NCBI GenBank assembly: GCA_033764435.1
Contig: JANRIX010000033.1
Span: 1-64,000, forward strand
DNA from: JAEUMY01 sp033764435
GTDB taxonomy: Bacteria; Pseudomonadota; Gammaproteobacteria; Burkholderiales; Usitatibacteraceae
Reading direction: 5' to 3'
Length of the DNA stretch: 64,000 nucleotides
A program made the translations under genes and the position numbers. Below the pieces are notes generated by a model that worked only from the letters and a program-made list of their open reading frames with translations, did not search any database and was not told where the DNA came from. Positions 26,734 through 35,544 of this stretch are shown here, in pieces; the stretch's first letter is position 1; the number at the start of each line of letters is the position of its first letter.

Positions 26734-28323
26734 ATGATTCCACGCCTCATCCGCCGACTGGCCGTCCTGCTGCTGGCCCCCTTGGCAGCGCTCGCCACAA
26801 CGGGCGCACTTGCCGCCCGCGACATCAGCATCGGCCTGCAGGCCGCCATCACGTCGATGGATCCGCATTATCACAACCTGTCGCCCAACAACAGCATGAT
26901 GCAGCACGTGTTCGAGGGGCTGATCCGGCGCGACGAGAACCAGAAGCTGGTGCCCGGCCTGGCCGTTTCCTGGCGCGCGGTCGACGACCTCACGTGGGAG
27001 TTCAAGCTGCGCAAGAACGTGCGCTTCCATGACGGCACCCCCTTCACGGCTGAAGATGTCGCGTTCACGCTCAAGCGGGTGCCCAATGTGCCAAACAGCC
27101 CCTCATCGTTCGCGACCTTCACCAAGCCCATCGTTGACGTGAAGATCGTGGATCCGCACACCATCATCTTCAAGACGTCCACGCCACACGTGCTGCTGCC
27201 CTCTGACCTGGCCTCCGTGATGATCGTGTCGAGACTTCATGGCGAAAAGGCCGCCACTGAGGATTACAACTCGGGCAAGGCGTGCATCGGTACCGGCCCC
27301 TACAAGTATGTCGAGTTCGTGCCGAATCAGCGCGTGGTGCTGAAGGCCAACTATGGCTACTGGGGCGGTGAAGAACCCTGGGACAAGCTCACCTTCAAGA
27401 TCCTGACCAATGCCGCAGCGCGCGTCGCCGCCCTCTTGTCGGGCGACGTGCAGATGATCGAGAACGTGCCCACCTCGGACATTGCCAAGATGGAAAAGGA
27501 CAAGAACCTGTCCGTCGTCTCCAAGGTGTCCAATCGGGTGATCTATGTCCACCTGAATCAGAGCACGGAGAAATCGCCGCCTTTTGTGTTCGACAAGAGC
27601 GGCAAGCCGATGGAGAAGAACCCCTTCCGTGACGTTCGGGTGAGAAAGGCGCTCTCCATGGCGGTCAACCGCGATGCCATCGTGGATCGCGTGATGGAGA
27701 AGAAGGCGGTCTCTGCAGCGCAACTGCTGCCCGATATTTTCTACGGCACCAGCAAGAAGCTGAAGCCGACCAAGTTCGATCCGGAAGGTGCCAAGAAACT
27801 GCTGGCCGAAGCCGGCTATCCCAACGGCTTTGCCATGACGCTGCACGGACCGGCCGGCCGCTACATCAATGATGACAAGGTGATCCAGGCGCTGGCCCAG
27901 TTCTATTCCCGCATCGGCATCGACACCAAGGTCGAGACCTTCCCGGCCAGCGTGTACTTCACCCGCGCAACCAATCTCGAGTTCGGCTACATGCTGCTGG
28001 GCTGGGGGACCGAATCGGGCGAGCAGGCCTCCGCCATGCGCTCACTGCTGGCGACCCGCGACCCGGCCAAGGGCATGGGCGTCAACAACCGCGGCCGCTA
28101 CACCAATCCGGCTTTTGACAAGCTCCTCGAGCAGGCGCTGGTGACCATGGATGACAAGAAGCGCGAAGGCCTGATCCAGCAGGCTGCGGAGATGGTGATG
28201 GGCGAGGTCGGACTGATCCCGCTTCACTACGAGGTCAGCACCTGGGCGGCCGCCAAAGGCTTCAAATACACGCCACGCACCGATCAGTACACGCTGGCCA
28301 CCAGCCTGAAGCCGTCCAAGTAA
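26734..28323 (+). CDS. ABC importer substrate-binding protein, peptide type (family 5)
   Basis: A 529-residue periplasmic binding protein. The signal peptide is clear (LIRRLAVLLLAPLAALATTGALA) and the start has a GGGAGAA ribosome binding site. The mature protein shows the family 5 hallmark region (WEFKLRKNVRFHDGTPFTAEDVAFT) and LARVDIR-type helices such as VRKALSMAVNRDAIVD. Related proteins bind dipeptides, oligopeptides, glutathione or nickel complexes. The ligand here is not predictable. It opens an operon with two permeases, two ATPases and two deacylases. Confidence 0.93.
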   Translation: MIPRLIRRLAVLLLAPLAALATTGALAARDISIGLQAAITSMDPHYHNLSPNNSMMQHVFEGLIRRDENQKLVPGLAVSWRAVDDLTWEFKLRKNVRFHDGTPFTAEDVAFTLKRVPNVPNSPSSFATFTKPIVDVKIVDPHTIIFKTSTPHVLLPSDLASVMIVSRLHGEKAATEDYNSGKACIGTGPYKYVEFVPNQRVVLKANYGYWGGEEPWDKLTFKILTNAAARVAALLSGDVQMIENVPTSDIAKMEKDKNLSVVSKVSNRVIYVHLNQSTEKSPPFVFDKSGKPMEKNPFRDVRVRKALSMAVNRDAIVDRVMEKKAVSAAQLLPDIFYGTSKKLKPTKFDPEGAKKLLAEAGYPNGFAMTLHGPAGRYINDDKVIQALAQFYSRIGIDTKVETFPASVYFTRATNLEFGYMLLGWGTESGEQASAMRSLLATRDPAKGMGVNNRGRYTNPAFDKLLEQALVTMDDKKREGLIQQAAEMVMGEVGLIPLHYEVSTWAAAKGFKYTPRTDQYTLATSLKPSK

Positions 28324-28336
28324 TTTTCTCGCCACA

Positions 28337-28363
28337 GAACCCGCCGGCACCCCCGGCGGGTTC
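28337..28363 (+). terminator. Hairpin between binding-protein and permease genes
   Basis: A perfect 11-bp stem (GAACCCGCCGG/CCGGCGGGTTC, 5-nt loop) followed by TTGCTTT. Such hairpins often stabilise or partly terminate the binding-protein message so that it is made in excess of the membrane parts. Confidence 0.65.
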
Positions 28364-28378
28364 TTGCTTTGTCCCGAT

Positions 28379-28390
28379 GCGAATATTCGC
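28379..28390. repeat. Palindrome GCGAATATTCGC, copy 3
   Basis: Perfect 12-mer with T/A flanks, between genes. It ends three bases before the ATG of the first permease and occupies the place where a Shine-Dalgarno site would be expected. Confidence 0.92.
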
Positions 28391-28393
28391 AAC

Positions 28394-29383
28394 ATGACCG
28401 AATACATCATCCGACGTCTGATGCAAAGCGGCCTCGTGCTGGTCGCGATGTCGGTGCTCGTCTTCGCCGGCGTGTATGCCATCGGCAACCCGGTCGAGTT
28501 GCTGGTCAATCCCATGGCGGACGAGGCCGAGCGCGCCCGCGTCATCGCAAGCCTGGGCCTGGATCGGCCGCTGTGGGAGCAGTACCTCACGTTCTTCAAG
28601 GGCGCCCTGACGGGCGACCTCGGCAAATCCTTCGTGTTCAACGTGCCTGCCGTTGGACTCATCCTGCAGAAGCTCCCCGCCACCATCGAGCTGGCGTTCT
28701 GCGCGATGTTCATCGCCATCCTGTTCGGCATTCCTCTGGGCCTGTGGGCGGGGCTCAGGCCGGACTCCATCCCCGGCAAGGCCATCATGGCGGGATCGAT
28801 TCTGGGCTTCAGCCTGCCGACATTCTGGGTCGGTCTCCTGCTCATCATGTTTTTTTCCGTGCAACTCGGCTGGCTGCCGTCGAACGGGCGCGGTGACACG
28901 GTCAATGTCTTCGGCTTCGAGGTGAGCTTCCTCACCGCCGACGGGCTCTCGCACCTTTTCATGCCCGCGCTCAATCTCGCGCTCTTCAAACTCTCGCTCA
29001 TCATTCGCCTGACCCGCGCGGGCACCCGCGAAGCGCTGCTGCAGGATTACGTGAAATTTGCCCGCGCCAAGGGCCTTAAAGCCTCGCGCGTGGTCGGCGT
29101 GCATGTGCTGAAGAACATCATGATCCCCATCGTCACAGTGATCGGACTCGAGTTCGGATCGGTCATCGCCTTCGCCATCGTCACCGAGTCCATCTTCGCG
29201 TGGCCCGGCACGGGCAAGCTGCTGATCGACTCCATCACCAGCCTGGACCGGCCGGTGATCGTGGCCTACCTCATGATCATCGTGACGCTCTTCATCGTGA
29301 TCAATCTGGTGGTGGACATTCTTTACTCCGTGCTTGATCCGCGCGTGCGCCTCGGTCAAGCCCAGGGACAGGGCGGGCACTGA
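28394..29383 (+). CDS. ABC importer permease, DppB type
   Basis: A 329-residue inner-membrane permease of the dipeptide/oligopeptide class. Six membrane helices are visible, the first right after the MTEYIIRRL start. The EAA-like loop that contacts the ATPase is in FARAKGLKASRVVGVH, and FAWPGTGKLLIDSI is typical near the end. The ATG at 28394 is chosen because DppB proteins start this way; an upstream TTG frame would translate through the palindrome. No Shine-Dalgarno site is visible. It overlaps the next gene by one base. Confidence 0.92.
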   Translation: MTEYIIRRLMQSGLVLVAMSVLVFAGVYAIGNPVELLVNPMADEAERARVIASLGLDRPLWEQYLTFFKGALTGDLGKSFVFNVPAVGLILQKLPATIELAFCAMFIAILFGIPLGLWAGLRPDSIPGKAIMAGSILGFSLPTFWVGLLLIMFFSVQLGWLPSNGRGDTVNVFGFEVSFLTADGLSHLFMPALNLALFKLSLIIRLTRAGTREALLQDYVKFARAKGLKASRVVGVHVLKNIMIPIVTVIGLEFGSVIAFAIVTESIFAWPGTGKLLIDSITSLDRPVIVAYLMIIVTLFIVINLVVDILYSVLDPRVRLGQAQGQGGH

Positions 29384-30270
29384 TGACGACAGCCGCTGTC
29401 CAGACACCATTCCAGCGCATCGCCACCGACTTCGCCCGGAGCCGCCTCGCCATCGTGGGCCTCTTGATGCTGGCGCTGGTCATCGCCATCGCGCTCTTCG
29501 CACCCGTCCTGTCGCCGCAGAATCCCTACGACCTGGCCCAGATCGACGTGATGGACAGCAAGCTCGGCCCGGGCGAGAAGTCCATGGCCGGCAAGACCTA
29601 TTGGCTGGGCACGGATGACCAGGGCCGCGACATGCTGTCCGGCATCTTCTATGGCCTGCGCATCAGCCTGGGCGTGGGCGTGCTCTCGACCCTGCTCGCG
29701 CTGTCGCTTGGCATCGTCTTCGGTCTCTCGGCGGCATGGTTTGGCGGCAAGGTGGACACGCTCATCATGCGGGTTTGCGACATCCAACTTTCGTTCCCAG
29801 CCATCCTCATCGCACTCATCCTCCTGGCGGTGCTGGGGCAGGGCGTGGACAAGATCATCATCGCGCTGGTGACGGTGCAGTGGGCGTACTACGCGCGCAC
29901 CGTGCGTGGCGCGGCGCTGGTGGAGCGCGGCAAGGAGTACGTCGAGGCGGCACGCGGGCTCGGCCTGTCATCGACCCGCATCCTGTTCCGGCATCTGCTG
30001 CCCAATGTGCTGCCACCGCTCATCGTGGTGGCCACCGTGCAGGTTGCACACGCCATCGCGTTGGAAGCGACGCTGTCCTTCCTGGGTCTCGGCCTGCCGA
30101 TCACCGAACCGTCGTTGGGCTTGCTCATTTCCAATGGCTTCCAATACCTGATGAGCGGCAAGTACTGGATCAGTTTCTACCCCGGACTGGCGCTACTGCT
30201 CACCATCGTTGCCATCAATCTGGTGGCAGACCAATTGCGCGATGTGCTGAACCCGCGGTTGCAGAAATAG
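29383..30270 (+). CDS. ABC importer permease, DppC type
   Basis: A 295-residue partner permease. A DppC-type N-terminal segment and first helix (RLAIVGLLMLALVIAIALFAPVL) precede the GTDDQGRDMLSGIFYG motif, typical of this class. The EAA loop is in YVEAARGLGLSSTRILFRH, followed by LGLGLPITEPSLGLLI. The start overlaps the DppB-like stop (TGATG), so the two permeases are coupled and should form a heterodimer. Confidence 0.93.
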   Translation: MTTAAVQTPFQRIATDFARSRLAIVGLLMLALVIAIALFAPVLSPQNPYDLAQIDVMDSKLGPGEKSMAGKTYWLGTDDQGRDMLSGIFYGLRISLGVGVLSTLLALSLGIVFGLSAAWFGGKVDTLIMRVCDIQLSFPAILIALILLAVLGQGVDKIIIALVTVQWAYYARTVRGAALVERGKEYVEAARGLGLSSTRILFRHLLPNVLPPLIVVATVQVAHAIALEATLSFLGLGLPITEPSLGLLISNGFQYLMSGKYWISFYPGLALLLTIVAINLVADQLRDVLNPRLQK

Positions 30271-30273
30271 CTT

Positions 30274-30285
30274 ACGAATACTCGC
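30274..30285. repeat. Near copy of the palindrome before an ATPase gene
   Basis: ACGAATACTCGC matches the 12-mer at 10 of 12 positions and ends one base before the ATG at 30287. It is the second case in this operon of the motif occupying the ribosome-binding-site position. It could be a decayed copy or chance. Confidence 0.35.
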
Positions 30286-30286
30286 A

Positions 30287-31248
<962 letters not shown>

Positions 31249-31252
<4 letters not shown>

Positions 31253-32247
31253 GCACACCCATCCTCGAGTTGGTCGACATCAGCAAGCGCTTTGCCAAGT
31301 CGCCGGATCTGGCCGCGCGCATTGCGCAAAAACTTGGCGCTGGCACGCCGCCGGTCGTGGTGCACGCGCTGGATCGGGTAAATCTGCGGGTGCAACCGGG
31401 CGAGGTGGTTGGTCTTGTCGGCGAATCGGGATGCGGCAAGTCCACGCTGGGGCGCGTGGCAGTCGGTCTGCACGCGCCTTCATCTGGCGAGCGCCGCTGG
31501 AAGGACATGACGGTCGCGCCGGATGATTTGCCGACCCGGCTCGCCATCCAGATGATTTTCCAGGACCCGTATGCGTCACTCAATCCGCGGCTGCGCATAC
31601 TCGACATCATCGGCGAGGCGCCGGTGGCGCACCGGCTGATCGCGCCAGCCGACCAGGAAAGCTACGTGGCCGGTCTCATGCAGCAGGTGGGGCTCGATGC
31701 GTCGCTCATGCGCCGCTTTCCGCACCAGTTTTCAGGTGGCCAGCGCGCGCGTATCGGCATTGCCCGGGCTCTCGCGGTGAAGCCGGAGTTCCTGGTCTGT
31801 GATGAAGCGGTTGCCGCGTTGGACGTTTCGATTCAGGCGCAGGTGCTGAACCTGTTCATCGACCTGCGCGAAAAGCTTGGGCTCACCTACCTTTTCATCA
31901 GTCACGATCTCGGCGTGGTGCAGCACATCTCTGACCGCGTCGTCATCATGTATCTGGGTCGCGTCGTCGAATCCGCACCCACCGAAGACGTATTCCGCGA
32001 TCCCCTGCATCCCTACACCCAGGCCTTGCTCGCGGAAGTCCCGCGCCTCGATCAGCGGCGCAAGGACTTCGTGGCCATCAAGGGCGAGATTCCATCGCCC
32101 ATCAACCCGCCCTCGGGCTGCCACTTCCATCCCCGCTGTCCGCACGCCACGGATCGTTGCCGCGCCGAGGCGCCCGCGCTCGCCGAAGTGGCGCCGGGTC
32201 GCGTGGTAGCCTGTCACCTTCATCCCGCATCACCGGTCGCATCATGA
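31249..32247 (+). CDS. ABC importer ATP-binding protein, DppF type
   Basis: A 332-residue partner ATPase. Walker A GESGCGKSTLG, signature FSGGQRARIGIA, and Walker B FLVCDEAVAALD (Asp-Glu kept) are visible. The C-terminal extension again ends in a Cys cluster (HFHPRCPHATDRC). The gene overlaps its neighbours on both sides by four bases, so ATPases and the following amidohydrolase are read as one unit. Confidence 0.94.
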
Positions 32248-33278
32248 GCACATCTGCCCTGTCATCCGCATCGCCTGTTTCCATCATTCCGCCCACCGTG
32301 CACGCCGTGCCGGTCGTGTTCGACTCGCCGCACAGCGGCACTTGGTATCCCGACGATTTCCGCTACAAGGTCGACTTTGCGTTGCTGCGCATGGCGGAGG
32401 ACACCCATGTCGAAAAGCTGTTCGACGCTGCGCCGCGCCACGGCGCCACGTTGATCGCCGCCCAGTTTCCGCGCAGCTACATCGACGCCAACCGGGCGCT
32501 GCTGGACATCGACAATCTGCTGCTGGACTCGCCCTGGCCCGGCCCGGTCAATCCGTCGAAGAAGACGGAGAAGGGCATCGGCCTTGTCTGGCGCAAACTC
32601 GATACCGGTGACGACATCTACGACCGCAAGCTCACCGTGGCCGAAGTCATGGCGCGCATCAAGTCCTGCCACGCGCCGTACCACGCCGCAGTGCGCGACG
32701 CGCTGAATGAAGCCGTTGCCCACTATGGCGCCGTGTGGCACCTCAACTGCCACTCCATGCCTGCCGTCGGCGGCGTCGTGGCGGAAGAAGGCCCGGGGAA
32801 GCCGCGCGCGGATTTCGTGCTGGGCGATCGCGACGGCACCAGCGCCTCGCCCGAGTTCACCGCACATGTCGCGGAGATCCTGAAAGGCTTCGGCTACGAC
32901 GTGAAGGTCAACGATCCCTACAAGGGCGTTGAATTGGTGCGCGCGTATTCCGATCCTGCCAACCACCGACACAGCCTGCAGATCGAGATCAATCGCCGGC
33001 TGTACATGGACGAGAAGACGCGCGAGCCGAACGCCAATTTCGCCACGCTGAAATCGCACATCGATCAATTGGTGGAAAAGCTTTGCGCCTATGGCGTCGC
33101 GCACGCGCCGGGGCACCACCATCACCATTGCGACCATGACCACGGTCATGGGCATCATCATGATCATGGCCATGATCACGCGCACGGCAAGCATGATCAC
33201 GGCCACCACGATCACCACCACGATCTCCAGCACGATCACGAACACTCGCATGACCATGGACACAAGCATTCGCATTGA
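32244..33278 (+). CDS. N-formylglutamate amidohydrolase family protein with histidine-rich tail
   Basis: A 344-residue metal-dependent amidohydrolase. The family N-terminus is visible (VVFDSPHSGTWYPDDF, then YIDANRALLDID). WHLNCHSMPAVGG and FVLGDRDGTSASPEF are further conserved segments. HutG-type members release formate from N-formylglutamate; the substrate here is not proven. The last 58 residues (from ~287) contain 31 His in HDHGH-like repeats, unusual for the family and likely to bind Zn, Ni or Co. The ATG at 32244 overlaps the ATPase stop. The tail codons overlap the next gene start by 29 bases. Confidence 0.88.
   Translation: MSTSALSSASPVSIIPPTVHAVPVVFDSPHSGTWYPDDFRYKVDFALLRMAEDTHVEKLFDAAPRHGATLIAAQFPRSYIDANRALLDIDNLLLDSPWPGPVNPSKKTEKGIGLVWRKLDTGDDIYDRKLTVAEVMARIKSCHAPYHAAVRDALNEAVAHYGAVWHLNCHSMPAVGGVVAEEGPGKPRADFVLGDRDGTSASPEFTAHVAEILKGFGYDVKVNDPYKGVELVRAYSDPANHRHSLQIEINRRLYMDEKTREPNANFATLKSHIDQLVEKLCAYGVAHAPGHHHHHCDHDHGHGHHHDHGHDHAHGKHDHGHHDHHHDLQHDHEHSHDHGHKHSH
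33102..33275 (+). repeat. Histidine-codon repeat region
   Basis: About 174 bases of CAC/CAT-rich repeats (GATCATG, CATGATCACG and variants) encode the His-rich tail. The region contains many short CATGATCATG-like palindromes and may expand or contract by slippage or recombination. Confidence 0.8.
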
Positions 33279-34221
33279 ACTGACGCCGCCGGACATCAAG
33301 CGCTGGCGCGTGGGTGCCGGCAATACCGGCGTCGAATACGTTCACACCTTCGACAGCGGCAAGCCCGGGCCGCACGTGATGGTCAATGCCATCACCCATG
33401 GCAACGAGATCTGCGGGGCCATCACCGTGGACCGCCTGCTCGACATGGCCCAGGCGGGCATGCGCCCGCCCTCCGGCAAGCTCACGCTGTCCTTTGCGAA
33501 TATTCGCGCCTACGAAAACTGGAATCCGGACAACCCCCATTCCAATCGCTTTGTCGATGAAGACTTCAATCGTGTGTGGACTGCCGAAACCCTGGACGGT
33601 CCGCGCCAGAGCGCCGAACTCACGCGAGCCCGCGCCATGCGTCCGGTGGTCGAGACGGTCGACCTGCTCTACGACATCCATTCCATGCACAACCCGCATG
33701 GCCCGGTGATGATCTGCGGGCCGCTGCAGAAGGGCATTGATCTCGCCAAGGCGGTCGGCGTGCCCGAATTCATCGTGAGCGACAAGGGTCACGCCAATGG
33801 CACGCGCATGCGCGACTTCGGCGGCTTTGGCGACCCGGCCAGCCCCAAGAATGCCTTGCTGGTCGAGTGCGGCCAGCATTGGGAGTCGGGAGCCGCCGTG
33901 GTGTCGTGGCAATCAACGTGGCGCTTCCTCAAGGTGAGCGGCATCATGGATGCGGCGCTCTGCGACCGCGAAATCGGCAACGTCGCGATGCCTGAACAGA
34001 AGGTCGTGAAAGTGTCGGAAGCCATCATCGCCAAGACCACCGACTTCCGTTTTGCCGACGGCCTGGAAGGTCTCAGCGTCGTGGCGAAAGCGGGTGATCT
34101 CATCGGCACAGACGGCGATCAGCCCGTCACCGCGCCCTATGATGATTGCGTGTTGATCATGCCCACGCTGACCCATGTGAAGCCGGGACTCACCGTGGTG
34201 CGCATCGGCCGGATGGTTTGA
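33250..34221 (+). CDS. Succinylglutamate desuccinylase/aspartoacylase family zinc hydrolase
   Basis: A 323-residue M14-like deacylase. Zinc ligands are visible in NAITHGNEICG (HxxE) and the later His in DIHSMHNPHG. VDEDFNRVW is the conserved substrate segment. The ATG at 33250 lies in the His-tail codons of the previous gene; 33256 is an alternative. A longer frame from 33091 would only translate the His repeats in another frame. Relatives remove acyl groups from N-acyl amino acids. With the neighbouring amidohydrolase and importer this suggests uptake and deacylation of acylated amino acids or peptides (inference). A palindrome copy encodes ANIR at residues 83-86. Confidence 0.87.
   Translation: MTMDTSIRIELTPPDIKRWRVGAGNTGVEYVHTFDSGKPGPHVMVNAITHGNEICGAITVDRLLDMAQAGMRPPSGKLTLSFANIRAYENWNPDNPHSNRFVDEDFNRVWTAETLDGPRQSAELTRARAMRPVVETVDLLYDIHSMHNPHGPVMICGPLQKGIDLAKAVGVPEFIVSDKGHANGTRMRDFGGFGDPASPKNALLVECGQHWESGAAVVSWQSTWRFLKVSGIMDAALCDREIGNVAMPEQKVVKVSEAIIAKTTDFRFADGLEGLSVVAKAGDLIGTDGDQPVTAPYDDCVLIMPTLTHVKPGLTVVRIGRMV
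33496..33507. repeat. Palindrome GCGAATATTCGC, copy 4
   Basis: Perfect 12-mer read as Ala-Asn-Ile-Arg within LSFANIRAYENWN of the deacylase, a region where family members carry a beta strand after the zinc HxxE. Confidence 0.9.
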
Positions 34222-34231
34222 CCGGCGGGCG

Positions 34232-35515
34232 TCAGCTTGAGGATTCTTCGGTCTTGCCGGATGGCTTGATGCCGAGCTGCTTCAGCTTGCGATAAAGGTG
34301 GGTGCGTTCCAGACCCACGCGATCGGCCACGCGTGACATGTTGCTGTCCTCGCGGCGGATGTGGTGCAGGAAGTACTGGTACTCGAAGCGTTCCCGCGCC
34401 TCACGCAAGGGCATGTCCAGCGGCACCCCTGCAAACGCGGGTTGCGCCTCCTGCGTGTCCAGCCCGAAGTCACGCACGACGCGGTGCACATCTTCCACAC
34501 CGATGTCGGCATGCGCTGCGGTAAGCGCCAGCGTCTTGATCACGTTGCGCAACACGGGCAGATTGCCCGGCCACGAGAGGTTGCGCAGCACGTTGAGCGC
34601 CGCAATGTTCAGGTTGCGCGGCGGCACTTCGCCCGCATCGACCATCTGCGCGAGCACCGTGTTCGCCAACTCCGGAATGTCCTCGGCGTGTTCCTTCAGG
34701 CTGGGGACCCGCAGCGTCAGCGCCGATATCTGCGAGAAGAGCTGCGCATCAAAGCGGTCCTGTTCAACCAGCGACACCAGTGGCTGGCTGGCCGAGCACA
34801 CCAGGCGCACATTGAACTTCTCCAGCTTGGCCGTGAGCTGCAGCAGCCCTTTCTGTTCCAGCCGCTGCAGAGTATGAATCTCGGACAGATACAGCACACC
34901 GTCCTTGACTTCATTCAGCGGCTCGAACGGATTGGTCGCGAGCCAGGACAGATCGGCTGGCGCGAGCCAGGGCGCATTGCGCTGATGCAATTGGCGGGCG
35001 CATAGCTCGAAGCCGCACCCGGGATCGCCGCTCAAGAGCACCGGGGTCTTCAGTCTCGCGGCCTGTTCCAGCCGCTGCTGCAGTTCCACCATGATCCGGG
35101 CGCGACCGAGATGGGCAAACGTGAGCCCGGGTCGCGGCAGCACGCTGCCACCGGACAGCGCCTTGCCGACTGTGGCAAGCAGCTTGGGCATGCTGATGGG
35201 CTTTTCGAGGAAATCGACCGCACCGATGCGCGTCGCTTCCATGGCGCTTTCGATGGTGCCGTGACCGGACATCATGACCACGGGCATGGTGAGCTGGCCC
35301 GAGACCGCCCACTCCTTCAGCAGGCTGATGCCATCGGTGTCGGGCATCCAGATGTCGAGCAGCACCAGATCCGGGCGGATCTCCTTGCGAATGGCCCGCG
35401 CGGTCGCCGCATTCTCGGCTGCGCGCACGCTGAAGCCCTCGTCCTTCAGGATTTCGGACAAGAGCTCGCGGATGCCGATTTCATCATCCACCACCAATAT
35501 CTGATTGGAACCCAT
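34232..35515 (-). CDS. ntrX: NtrX-type response regulator with a degenerate AAA+ domain
   Basis: A 427-residue regulator: receiver domain (Asp54 in VLLDIWMPDTDG, Lys in FLEKPI), central AAA+ region (~140-340), and a Fis-type helix-turn-helix at the C-terminus (NMSRVADRVGLERTHLYRKL). The AAA+ part is unusual. Walker A reads GDPGCGFE (residues 163-170) with Phe where the nucleotide-binding Lys should be. Walker B reads LYLSEI with Ser for Asp. The GAFTGA loop that contacts sigma-54 is absent. ATP-driven sigma-54 activation is therefore unlikely; it may act as a DNA-binding regulator. It is the partner of ntrY, 29 bases upstream on the minus strand. Confidence 0.9.
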   Translation of the reverse strand: MGSNQILVVDDEIGIRELLSEILKDEGFSVRAAENAATARAIRKEIRPDLVLLDIWMPDTDGISLLKEWAVSGQLTMPVVMMSGHGTIESAMEATRIGAVDFLEKPISMPKLLATVGKALSGGSVLPRPGLTFAHLGRARIMVELQQRLEQAARLKTPVLLSGDPGCGFELCARQLHQRNAPWLAPADLSWLATNPFEPLNEVKDGVLYLSEIHTLQRLEQKGLLQLTAKLEKFNVRLVCSASQPLVSLVEQDRFDAQLFSQISALTLRVPSLKEHAEDIPELANTVLAQMVDAGEVPPRNLNIAALNVLRNLSWPGNLPVLRNVIKTLALTAAHADIGVEDVHRVVRDFGLDTQEAQPAFAGVPLDMPLREARERFEYQYFLHHIRREDSNMSRVADRVGLERTHLYRKLKQLGIKPSGKTEESSS

Positions 35516-35544
35516 GGCGCCTTAACAATACCTCAAGCGAAATC

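Noticed and set aside
33238..33249. ACGAACACTCGC directly before the deacylase start, similar to the palindrome (9 of 12)
   Set aside because: It is part of the His codons (HEHSH) and can arise from the repeat alone.
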